Part shown: positions 1-11,300 of the stretch, one piece after another
Layout of the letters: each line of letters begins with the position of its first letter
How positions within the stretch are numbered: position 1 is the first letter of the stretch
Notes under the pieces: generated by a model
Seen by the model: the letters and a program-made list of their open reading frames with translations, nothing else
Told to the model about the DNA's origin: nothing
Database searches by the model: none
NCBI RefSeq assembly: GCF_910596095.1
Contig: NC_056548.1
Span: 14,104,651-14,168,650, forward strand
Reading direction: 5' to 3'
Origin: Thunnus maccoyii
Taxonomy: Eukaryota; Chordata; Actinopteri; Scombriformes; Scombridae
DNA length: 64,000 bases
Position numbers and translations under genes: made by a program

Positions 1-3000
1 CCTCAGCGGGTGCAGGGGCCTCATCAGCCGTTCCAGGTCAGGTTCACCCTGGATGTGGACGACGACGACGACGATGAAGCGATGATGAGTGACGCTGACA
101 ATGCTGATGAGCCTTCAGTGGAGAAAGAGGACAATAAGATCTATAACAATTGGCAGCCTGTCAGGAGGGGCAGCACAGCAGCCGACAGTCCGACCTGGGA
201 TGAGGTTTTTGATGACGAAGAAGGAAATGAGAATCATGACGGCATGGAGGTCGATGACGAAATGTGCAATGACGTCAAGGGGGAACGGGCTGGTGAAGAA
301 GCAGAAAAGAGTGAAGAAATAACAAGTAAGAACGGTGGCAAAAGTGAGGAAACAGAGCATTATTGGGAGGATGTGAGGGATGATGTGAGGGATGAGAGCA
401 TGGATCTGTTTGAGGATGATGAAGCCTTCCTGCAGATGACCATCCCAGAAATCCCCACTCCTGAAGACGCCGTCACGCCCAGGACATCTCCCAGCGCTGA
501 GGATATTGCTAAAAGCACAAAAAAGATGTCAAACACTTCAGACACACGAACCCTGACAAACCCATGTAGCACTACAGACTCAGCTGACATGCATGTAACT
601 CGGGACACAATCACCCATAACACTACCGAAACAGAACATAACACACACACAGCAGCAGTAAGTAAAAATGCAACAGACAAGGCAATTACAAGTCTCTGTA
701 AATCTCCTACAATGCAACAAAATCAGTCATTTGACAATTCGCATGACTACTTTTCTGTCAACTTTGACCTCGGATATTCACTGGAGGACTCTGAGGAGGA
801 GGAGGAGGAAGAAGTAGAGGTTGTTCCTGCCCCATGTATGCCAACCTCCCCGCAGCCTAAAAAGCAGGCTGATTCCACAGTGTCTTTGCCGGGCGTCTCT
901 AACTCCTCCACTCCTTATAACAGCGTCCATAAACCTGTACGTTCCAGTGAGCCCAAGTTATCTACACCCCAAAGGCTGTCGGAGCACAGGAAGAGAGAAA
1001 TGTCCTCTCTTCTGATCTCACCTTTGGTGTCTAAAGGTGGGGCGCTACCATCTCCAATCACATCACCAGCAGCCAGACGGATGCTCATATCAGGTCCAGC
1101 CGGGCCTCGCACCCCGTCTTCGCTCTCCATCTTGAAACGGAGACGACCGGAAGGCTGCACCACCGAAGCAGAGACGGGGCCAGGCGTGGAAAACGGCTCA
1201 CGCCAGGAATTTGTGTGTGTGCCTGACTTTTCTCTTCATCCAGGTTTGTTTACTCTTCAAAAGGTACTTTTCTTTAGAGGCTCATGTTTTAAGTTGGTAC
1301 ATTCCATTTCTCTCTGCTCCAACTTACATTTATATGTCAAGATCTCTGCCTGTTTCTGTTTGTTTCACCTTTTTTTCTCAGCGGAGTGCAACACTGACAG
1401 TGAGGATGAGGTCGTGGTTCGTAAAAGAAGACATCAGAACAAGGTCAACCCCTTGTTTTCGCCAGAAGTGGTGAGAAACGCCTGCTTTATTCATTTTCCG
1501 CTCTTTCATAATGTCAATGAAATGCTCACATAAAGGCTCATTCTTTTGGTATACATTAGAAATAAGTAGATGTCATCTGTCTGTTATGGTACAATACACC
1601 AGCTAAGCAGGTGGTATCAGATTCAGACAGGTTCAGTCTGCCTCTGTCCATCATTTCCAAGGTACCTGCAGTTGCCATGACAACCACTTTGACCATGACA
1701 ACCACCACCATATACTGATAACAGAGTAATTCATATAATACTCATTGACAAACTGTTCACAGATATAGTGTAAAAATAGAGAATGCACATGTATGTATGC
1801 AAAATGTAACATGTTTTGTCTCCGTTAGTCAAAGATCTCCAGTGACGTGGATTCCCCGGTGGTAGCAAAAAGGAAACGTGCAGCTGCACTTGATATTGTA
1901 AGATTTTCTTTATTAGTGTGCAGAATGCCACAGGGTACAACCTATTCAACACAGCTGATATGATTTAAACACTTTCACTCCACACATTACTTATACTAAT
2001 TTCTACATTATATGCAGCAACATAAACCGTGAAGAGAGTATACAGTATTTAAATAATTTTTTTCCCTGATTCTCCAGTCCGATGAGATGGAGGGCGAAGC
2101 TGTTTCCGATGATGATTTCCAGAATGAGTCTGTGTTCATACGCAGAACCACAGCACACGCACCTGAGAGGCAGCGAGTCCAACAGGGCAAAACCAAGGTC
2201 TGTGTGGCAACAGATGCTTTGAATCTGTGAATTATATCATTTATTTCTTATGTTAACCTTTAAAAACACACAAAAAGTAACAACTGCTGTTTGTCTTTTT
2301 CAAAAAAAAAAAAAAAATCATCACACATTTCAGACTTGACATTACATAAAAATGTCAAGTCTCAATAAATGTCAATATCCGACACCCTCAGCATTCGTCA
2401 GCCTTGATATTTCCCATTGTCCCTTTGTCAGCACAACATATGTCGAAAAGGTCGTCAGTTCCTGGATGAGGAAGCAGAGCTGTCAGAGGACGAGCGGGAA
2501 GAGGTGTCAACTGATGAAGAAGATGGAGAAGAAATGAACCATTCTCTAGAAGGCTTTGTGGTCGACAACACACACTCCTCCCAGGGACTTGATGGTAGGG
2601 CACCACGGTTATTCCAAAAAATGTTATTTTACAGTATCGTCAGTGGATTTGATTTCTAATTTCCTGGACCAAGTCTTTCAGTTTTAGGAGATCGATGGAA
2701 TCGACAGTCACTCTTTGGCTTTTCCTGTGTGTTCTCCTTTATATCAGACTCAGAGATGCACAGGGTTTACCTGAAGTCAGTAAGAAGCCCTGCACTCCAT
2801 GGCAAGTTCAAAATGTCCTACAGAAACCATCACAACATGGACATATTTTCCCAGGTATATTTTATCCTCAGTTTTACATTTCAGTTAAAAATAAAAGGCT
2901 GTTGTATGTATTTACAGATGGTGCAAATAGCAAACATGAGTTTTAAAGACACATCATTAAAGTAACCTTTGGTATAAACATAACCTTAAGCTCCGTTCTT

Positions 3001-5019
3001 AAACTTGACCTTTGGTCTCAGGTGCCTGAGATGGATGAAACATATGCAGAGGACAGCTTTGTGGTGGGCAATGAGGTGGACGAGCTGGAGAGCAGTGAAG
3101 AAGAGGCGGAAGAAGAAGTCGTTGAACTTATGCCAGAGGATTCATATGTGGACGGGAAGAGACAGTACGCCACCAGACGTCGTGTCTTCTTGCACAAAGC
3201 CAGAGCAAAGACTGGAGCCGGAGCAGGTGCTAAGACCAGGGCTGAATCTCCACCAGAGCAGAGGGCCGGGGTGAAAACCAAGCGCACCCGAGTCATACGC
3301 CTAGAGGATTCCAGTGAGGAGGAGACAGAGGAAGTTGGTAAAGAGAGAAGTCTTGTAACAGGAAAGGATATTACTGTTGCCCTGCAGCCAAAGCTGGTAC
3401 AGCATGACTCAGATCTCAGCAAGCAGAAAGCCTCCTCCTCCTCTTCAACCATAGCATCTAAGGTCTCACTGCTGAGCAGGGGACAGAGGGGCTCAGTGAG
3501 TGAAGATCTGCAAAATGAGAGGTAATTTAAATCCTCATATAGTCGCACACATGCACAAACCTAAACATTCATGAAGTACTCGAGCATTGTTTTTGCTCTC
3601 CTGCAGGTGTCGCCAGAGGTTAGAAAATCAACATCTGCTCTCTGACCAGTTAGACTTTGTGGAGTCAGACTCGCTGTTATCCTCCAAGAAACAGCTTCAG
3701 GTAAAAAAAACCCAAAGATGACACATATACACACCTGCTGGGTGAATAAAGTGCATGTGTGAAAATCATAGGCACACAACATGCTGACACGTGATCACTA
3801 AAACTTAAATCTAATAAAGGCAAAATGCCAAAAAAAGAAACACAAACAAATGATTAAAACTTGAAATAATCCACATTAGAGTTTTGTTTTATACTGTCCA
3901 GGAAACCCCAGCCACCTCAACAGCGCATCAGCCTCCGAGGTCCATCAGACAGGATTTGTCAGTCAGCGAGGCTCCTTCTCCGCCTGGGTCCGTCCGTATT
4001 CTGGTGGACAGTCGCTGCATCAGCAGTGGAGTGGAGCTGATGACCAGCCTGCGTCAGCACCACGCAGCCACCGTCCACGTCTGCTCACTGGACGGCAGCT
4101 ACTTCATCGTCAGCAACCGCATGGCAGTGGAGCGGCACAGCCAATCAGATCTGGCCGCAACACAGAACCGGAAGCGATTGGCCGAGAGAGTGAACAGCTT
4201 GCAGGGATTGTTTGAGCGCATTTGTTTGATTGTGGAAAAGGACCGAACCAAGCCAGGTCAGTCAGCTCTTAGGTTTGATGACTTAATACTAAGCAATATT
4301 TTTTAAATATGAACTGTGAATTTTTAAACAGGTTTATATTGTTTGTCTAATTACAAGTATAAGATTCATTATGTAACACAAAGTTAGTTATAATGACCTT
4401 TTGTTAACTACTGTACTGTACTGTCTCTGCCCCAGGTGAGGCCTCACGTCCGTTCCAGCGAACACGTTACTACGACAGCACATTGGCATCGCTGGTGCAA
4501 ACCGGCGTGCGGTTGCTGTGGAGCAATGGTGCCGAGGAGAGTGCCGGCTTGCTGGCAGACCTGGCACGGCTGGAGCAGCGTAAAGGTCAGGGCATCGCTG
4601 TGCCCCTGGAGGTGAAAGGGCAGCACAGGCAGCAGGCCCTGCAGATGTACTTGAGCCTGCCCTCAGTCAACTATGCTCACGCTCTCAACATGAGCCACAA
4701 CTTCAGGTCCATCACCCAACTCATAAACAGGTAGATGAAGTGTGTGTTTATACAGTATATTTGAGGAAAAAAAAAAAACAGGAACAGACAAGAATGTGAT
4801 GCTTTGCTGGAGTAAGGTGATTTCAGACACTGACATAAAGGTTTTCCCCTCTTTTATAACTCGCTCTTCACCTTTCCATCTTCCTCCTACAGCCCCATTG
4901 AAGCCATACAGAAAGGAGGCTGCATGAGTCAACCCAGAGCGGAGGAGATCTACCGCTTCCTGCGCTACTCCTGCGACTCCTTCCTCATGAACACATCAAA
5001 AGCATGGAAAACCTGCTAG
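1..5019 (+). CDS. fancm: FANCM, C-terminal half (partial, 10 exons), Fanconi anaemia DNA translocase
   Basis: FANCM anchors the Fanconi core complex on DNA and remodels stalled forks in the nucleus. The gene enters from the left edge in frame (CCT at 1-3). Exons read: 1-1243, 1382-1470, 1829-1897, 2078-2197, 2432-2594, 2748-2854, 3022-3521, 3607-3700, 3902-4256, 4436-4730, 4893-5019, with GT/AG borders and matching phases. They give about 1053 residues with stop TAG at 5017-5019; human FANCM has about 2048, so the helicase half lies to the left. Visible: a long acidic disordered stretch, an RMI-binding MM2-like motif (DYFSVNFDLGY, 744-776), the block FLDEEAELSEDE, the block DSEMHRVYLKSVRSP followed by IFSQ, an ERCC4-type nuclease-like domain (from about 3986, VSNRMAVERHSQSDL) and a C-terminal helix-hairpin-helix region. 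The nuclease ERK motif reads ERH, as expected for a non-catalytic XPF-family member. Identification is firm; exon limits are by eye. Confidence 0.95.
744..779 (+). other. fancm: MM2-like RMI1/RMI2-binding motif within FANCM
   Basis: The peptide DYFSVNFDLGYS, followed by an acidic run, closely resembles the human FANCM MM2 segment that docks onto the RMI1-RMI2 OB folds of the Bloom dissolvasome. The two phenylalanines spaced four residues apart (FSVNF) are kept. This supports conservation of the FANCM-BLM complex link in this fish. It is a motif match by recall, not an alignment. Confidence 0.7.
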
Positions 5020-5888
5020 TAGCGTGGGAGAGAGCCACGACCTGAAAGCCATTTCCTCCATTCATCCTCCATATTCCTTTCTGTCTCCACCGATTTCTCT
5101 TTTCTTAGTGATGTATCTTCTGTTTCTTTTCTCTGCCCTTCTTGTTTCCTTACTTCTTTTTCAGTCTCACCAGGGACCAGGAGACACCTTTATCTTCTGC
5201 TTTATTTGAATGAAAAAGGAGCCTCAGGATATCGGCTCAAACTTCTTGCACAACAAGTTGAAGGGGAATGCCACTCAACTCAATTTTTGTTATAATATAC
5301 TACTATTTTGATGTAAGACGTGAGTGAGTGAGTGGTGTTTCCAAACATCTTGTCTCGTTTCATGGTATTAGACTCATGTGCTGGCATTATTAGTGTCAAG
5401 ACAGTGTGGAGGCAATACTGTGGTCCTAAGAACTCAATCAATATTTGATTGATACTTGAATAACTTGTTTTTGTTAAATTATGTATACATTTGTTTACAG
5501 CCCTCTCACTGTAACTTATTACTCTGAAATGACTAAATATGTCATCAAGTTTCTTTAATAAACAGTCTATTTTTTTGTAAATTATTGTTTCACAAAGTTC
5601 ACAAAAATCTATGACCCTATTACAACCACTAGAGGTCAGTCTTTCATCTCTAATATGGTCAAAAGCACTTGCTATCATTTAACTGCTTTCTGATCTTCCA
5701 CTTAAATAAAAGTAAACTTCAACATCCACAAATTAAATGCTAGTATTCAGATACTTTGCATGAACATGAATCAGTTACTGGATTAATTGAGTTCTCTTGG
5801 ATCAGTTGACTGACTGAAACTTACTCAATCTATTAATTACTTAAACCATTTTATGATCAATTTCTAAAACTCATATATCTAACATATT
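5020..5888. other. FANCM 3'UTR and short tail-to-tail gap
   Basis: No coding signal. AATAAA polyadenylation signals on the plus strand lie at 5557-5562 and 5705-5710; the first is followed by a T-rich stretch and is the likelier FANCM end, giving a 3'UTR of about 560 bases. Small open frames here (for example 5280-5678 on the minus strand) show no protein-like composition. Confidence 0.55.
5557..5562 (+). terminator. Candidate FANCM polyadenylation signal
   Basis: A canonical AATAAA lies about 540 bases after the FANCM stop codon, with a T-run just downstream. A second AATAAA is at 5705-5710. Confidence 0.5.
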
Positions 5889-5889
5889 G

Positions 5890-8349
5890 TGGTGGCAGCT
5901 ATACCAAGAACTGTCAGAGTGCATGAGAAAAAATGTGGCTTTTATTTCACCATTCTTTCAGGACTACATAGTGTGCATGCTGCTTTGGTGCAAGATGTAC
6001 ATGAACAAGTACAGAACACAAAAGACAACATTAGATATTTAGAGCAACTCTTTTACAAAGATATTAGCAATCGTGTGTCACCCACCAGTACAGTCAGACA
6101 TACCTCATCAAATTTACAATAGAAAATACAGAACAAATCTTGGGACAGAAATAATAGATTGTAATTTAATAATTCCAAAGCCTAGAGAGATTTCACACAT
6201 TGAACACCAAATTCACAGTATATACACACATCGCTATGTCTTTCGACAACCCCAAGTAGTCTTAGACCCTCATTTCTGACCCTTTAGTCCCAGTCTAACC
6301 TGTCACCTGTTGCAGGAAAAGTAAGAGCAGCAGCAGTTTACAACTGCAGATGTAGACATGAGAATGTGCGCCATCTACACGCAGGAAAAGTAATGGCTTC
6401 TGCAATTATAACACTTGTCACTTGCAGGTAATTAAAGTTATAGATTTTGTTTTTATTTCAGCTGCTGTTTATGATTTACATTTTTAACTTGTGAGAGGTA
6501 AAAAGTTTTAACTTCAACAAATGTTAACAGGGTAGAGTTCAGAGTTCACTTCGCTCTGAGTGACATATTTTGCCTTCTGTCCTGTCCTGGTTAACATGAA
6601 GGGGGAAGCAGGGGGCTCCTAACCATTTTTGTTTGCAAAAAAAAAGAAAGAAAAAAAATATAAAGGCTTTGGATTTACAAGCTTAAAGACAGCAATACAA
6701 AAACAAAAATAGCAAAAGAGGTTGGTTCTATCTTTGGTGGTGAGTATTTCAAGTTGGCGTTAGCTGAAATCTGGTGTTTATTGCCAGAATAGTTAATGTC
6801 TGAAAAGGTTATGGTTTTATAAACATTTAGAAACAGAAATAAATGATAAATTCATTTGAAACATCTTCTTAGTTTTATTTCAGTTTGAGTATTTAATATC
6901 CACTTGGAGGTTAGTGACACAGTGATATATAATTGTAATTTTGCTAACAGGTAGTACAAATGTACATTATTAAAAACACACAAACAGCAGCTGTAACAAG
7001 GACAAACAAAATCTGCAGCTACAAATGTAAAAATTGCAGCAACAGTTACTTTCTCTGCCTGTAGGTGGCGCAGGTTAGTGTGTACGGAGCTCATCTGACA
7101 ATGAAAACTCCCTCTTGTGGAACATTGTGCTTCACATCTAATTAGAGGGAGAGAAGGTTGAAAAATATAGTTTGGATTTTCAAAAGCCTTCTTTAACAAA
7201 GCCATCAGTTTGCTTGACACTGTAACAGATTCTTGCATCTATTGTAACTGTAGTGAAAAATCTGATTGCCAAAAATGTAATTTTTACAGTAATGTGCTTA
7301 ATATTATACCATAAGGTGCTTTCTTTGGACACTGCATGATGTCCAGAACAAAAAGATTAATAAATGCTTTAAATTTGGTTTTAGACAATGATTATGTCAA
7401 ATAAAAAACATTTCAAAAGACATCAAGCCCACAATTATACATAATTATGTTATATCTGGATGAAATCTCTGCATTTATCTACACCATGTGTCTATCACAC
7501 TACAATGGGAAATTCAATGTCCAAGCCAGTAATATTTTCTCTTTGAATTTCAGAATTTAAAAGCAGATTATTTAAGTAGACAAAGAAATAAAAATACACC
7601 TCATTTGATTAAAACCTCAGACACCTCATAACATTTGGATGACATTCCTATGACTTCTCACAGGAAAGTTCAACTACAAACACAATTGTAACATTAGAGA
7701 AAGAAAAAATATCTACATAAATGTACAGTACATGTGTCAGGCTTTCTTTGTATTTGTAACCATTATGATAAAATGCTGAAATACTGTGTTCACACTATAT
7801 GGAGGTAAATGGAAAGGGGAAAACTTCTTCACACCATGGAGAAGATACAATGGATTGGTCAGCTGCTTAAACCTAATAAATCTAAACTTAAAATGACATT
7901 AATACTGAGTGAAGTTTAAGCATGTCTTGATAGTAGAGACCAGTTTTAACATGAATTCCAGGCATACCTCATTATGACCTGAACACAGCATTCATTTCTT
8001 TGACTCTAAATACATTTTTGGGACATCTGTAACCGTTACTGTACATTACAGCAACTCTTGTAACCGTCAAGTTTCCTAAATTCAACATTTTTAAAAAATG
8101 TGTACAAAACCAAGCTTTTAAAAAGAGACCATATTTACAAATGCTGCTTTTATCTTATAATATATTACTTAAATACTAAGTGTGGTCACTTGGCTGAAGC
8201 TCCAAGGGCGGATGCATACCTAGGATCAGTTCACCTTTGTCATTATGGACACCAGTTAACAGATCACAGACCTGCATGAAGCTGCAAATTCAATCTATAC
8301 TGGATAGATTTGCTGAGGACTGTAGTAATTATCTCAGCTGCGTAGTGGC
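5890..8349 (-). other. Probable long SLC25A29 3'UTR
   Basis: This AT-rich, non-coding stretch lies downstream of the SLC25A29 stop. A minus-strand AATAAA (plus TTTATT at 5941-5946) would end a 3'UTR of about 2.4 kb; other minus-strand AATAAA copies occur nearer the stop. One copy of a 190-bp direct repeat lies at 7338-7525 (partner at 9202-9390). Short open frames in the region have no recognisable product. The UTR extent is inferred. Confidence 0.4.
7338..7525 (+). repeat. Copy 1 of a ~190-bp dispersed direct repeat
   Basis: This sequence matches 9202-9390 in the same orientation with small indels. Shared blocks include TTAATAAATGC, GGTTTTAGACAATGATTA, CCCACAATTA and CAATGGGAAAT. No terminal inverted repeats or coding potential are evident, so the family is unknown. 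Confidence 0.8.
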
Positions 8350-11300
8350 TTACATGCTGGTCGGCTGTGCCTGTGGCTGCAGTGGCTGCAGCGCGACGGC
8401 CTGTGGCTCCGAGTCCTGAATGTTACACTCTTCTCCTTCGCGCATGTACAATAAGAATAAAGTCACGGTGGCGAATGTGGTAGCATTCACTGGGAACGCG
8501 CGGAGCAGAGTGGATGTGAGTCCACGTGTGAACACCCTCCAGCCCTCCTTCTTTAAGCTCTGTCTCACACAGTCCATGATGCCGTTGTACTGGTTGACAC
8601 CGCCGACCCCATCCGCCTGAAGACGGGACTTGATCACGTCTACAGGATAGGTGGAGAGCCAGGAAGTGATCCCAGACATTCCGCCGGCGAACAACAGCTT
8701 TGGGATCATGTACGGGTCTTCCGGCTCACAGCCAAGATAACGTGTAAATGTGTCATAAGCGAGAAAGTACACGCCGAACCCTGGCGTTTCACGGATCAGG
8801 GTGGTCACCATGCCGCGATTGATACCACGGATTCCCTCCTTCTTGTAGATTCTTACCAGACAGTCCAGGGAGTTCTTGTACATCTTCTTCTTTGACTTCT
8901 TTTCTCCAGTCCCCTGCAACTGCATGCGTGTCTTGGCCAGCTCCATTGGGCAGCATATGACGCACTGGATGGCTCCGGCAGAGGCTCCAGCCAGGAACTG
9001 GTTGAGTGGTGTGTCGCAGCCAAGCTTCCGCATGGCGTTGCCCTGCACACCAAAAACTATGGCGTTGATGAAGGTCAGACCCATCATTGGAGAGCCGATG
9101 CCTTTGTACAGACCGAAAATCTACAGACACAAGGGCAGATTACTGGGATTATTTGAGTTGAGTCAACACATCAAAAAATTTAATTTGCCAAAATTTTTTG
9201 ACATGTCCAGAATAAAAACATTAATAAATGCACAAATTTTGGTTTTAGACAATGATTAAAATGTTTCATTATTTGACACAAAGACATCAAACCCACAATT
9301 ACACATAATTTGTATCTTGATGAAAACACCTGCCTTTATCTAGACCACATTTCTGTTTCTGTCACACTGCAATGGGAAATGTTCAGTGCAGCTGTGCAAC
9401 AACAGTGCAAAATGAACAATAAAACCCCCCCAAACTGTCTAGTCATGTCATGGACAATCTAAATGGACCACTAGGGTTTAATAGATTTTAATTTCTGACT
9501 TAAACACATGGATACACTTCTGGTTTGGACTGTTAAACACGTCGTAACACTATCTTTGAACAATACATTCTGTTTGCAACTTGCTTCATTTTACCGTACG
9601 TGAACAGAAACGGATGACATTTTTAACAAAGTCTGCTGTTAATACTTTAAGTACCAAAAGTTCTGGACTGACTGTCCTACCAGACAGACGTCACCATCCC
9701 TACAGCCATGCCACTAGCATGGGTAAAAAAATGTGGGAATGTAACATTCCGACTTGTTTGACAGTCATCCAAGAACACCTCTAGAGAAAGTCAAACGCCA
9801 TAAATCAAACACTTCATGTCAGTTATGTCAGAGTGAAAGCCTCGAGGCTATGACCGTGGCATTGCCTGATTACTTAAAAATTATATAACCTTTCAAATAC
9901 CACTAAAACAAAGTACAGTCACATATTCTCTAGCCTGCTGATCTCCTTTAACCCTTACAACTGACATGTGCCAATACTGATTTTTCTTATATAAATCAAT
10001 TATCACTGATTTTTTTCCAAGTAAACTGTCCAGTTATGTAGAGAAAACATCTAAAATTTCAGTATGTGGTAGGAATACAGTTTCTGTATGAAACAAGCAT
10101 GGGAAAATCATGGTGACCAAGCATGCTCGGCTTAGCTCAAATGCCATGATGTCCAAAGCTTAATTTAGCCTACACCGGAATAAGGCCCTCGTTGACCCCG
10201 GGTAACAGTCACACCTCTCCTTAACACCCCATGTTAGGAACATGCTGGCTGGTGCATGTGTTCAGAGATGGGACTGTAACTGGACACTTTAATTAGCGCA
10301 TGGACCATTCTGACTCAACAGTAAGTAATATGGTGTAGTAAGCAGCACATGGTGAAAGCTCTGTTACAGCCATGACATGTTTGAATGCGACCCAAGAATT
10401 ATTTGATTTAAAGCAGTAAAAACATTACTAGACATTCACAACACAGACAAGCTTACCGACTCCTGGCGTATGATGGACCGGAAGCAGTGGAACGTCCCAC
10501 GGTACAAAGGTTTGTCCACATTTTGAACTTGAAGTCGCACCTGTGGACGACAGCCATCATGTTACAGTCACATGCAAAAGTGACATGGCCAAAGAGGACC
10601 ACAACAGCTACAAACCACATATTTCAATACATGTTTACATGGAAACAAGCAGGCAACTGTGCTTTGAAATGGTTTCTTTCAGGGTACAAAAAAAAAATTA
10701 TGCTTAGGGATTGCAACATGTGGGAGAAAAAAAATTAACCGAGAATGTTTTTACAAAAAACAAAATGTCTTCGGTGTTTTATATTTCTAAAGCTCAAAAC
10801 AGGACATAGGGTGAGAGAAAGAAAGACCTTGACCATACTTACTAGGTCACATTTCCGTGGAGAGGTTGTTTATTTCTCTCTCTCATCTACAACACAGTGA
10901 CACTGTTGCTGTTAAAGACAGCCTCCCCGAGCCCCCAAGCAGACACCAGCTCGGGGAGAAATGACATTGAAAGCAAAGTATAAAAGAGCTACAACCAAAT
11001 TATTGACCAGTCATGTATACCTGCAAAGTGAATGCTCCAACTTCAATGTGTTTCAATTTCAATGGTATGCTATATTTAAAACTTCATTGTCTTTCCATTA
11101 ACAAATCAAGTGAATGATTTATGACAGCAAACTGAATACATTTGCAATGTTTAAGAAATGTCATAGGTTAATAGCCTCACATTAAAACATTGAAAATTCA
11201 TGTTAATTCACACAAAAAAAACATACAATAGCAAAAAAAATGTTAGTCTCAATATTTTGTTTGACTTTAACAAGTAGCTTAAAGCCAAAGGATTACTACA

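Noticed and set aside
1211-1474. Short plus-strand frame over the FANCM intron/exon junction
   Set aside because: Wrong frame relative to the FANCM exons and mostly intronic.
3018-3548. 176-codon minus-strand open frame
   Set aside because: Exact antisense of a FANCM exon encoding acidic/Ser-rich repeats; low-complexity shadow.
6852-7238. 128-codon minus-strand frame
   Set aside because: AT-rich 3'UTR sequence with no family resemblance and no splice context.
8789-9130. 113-codon minus-strand frame
   Set aside because: Alternate frame of the SLC25A29 last exon.
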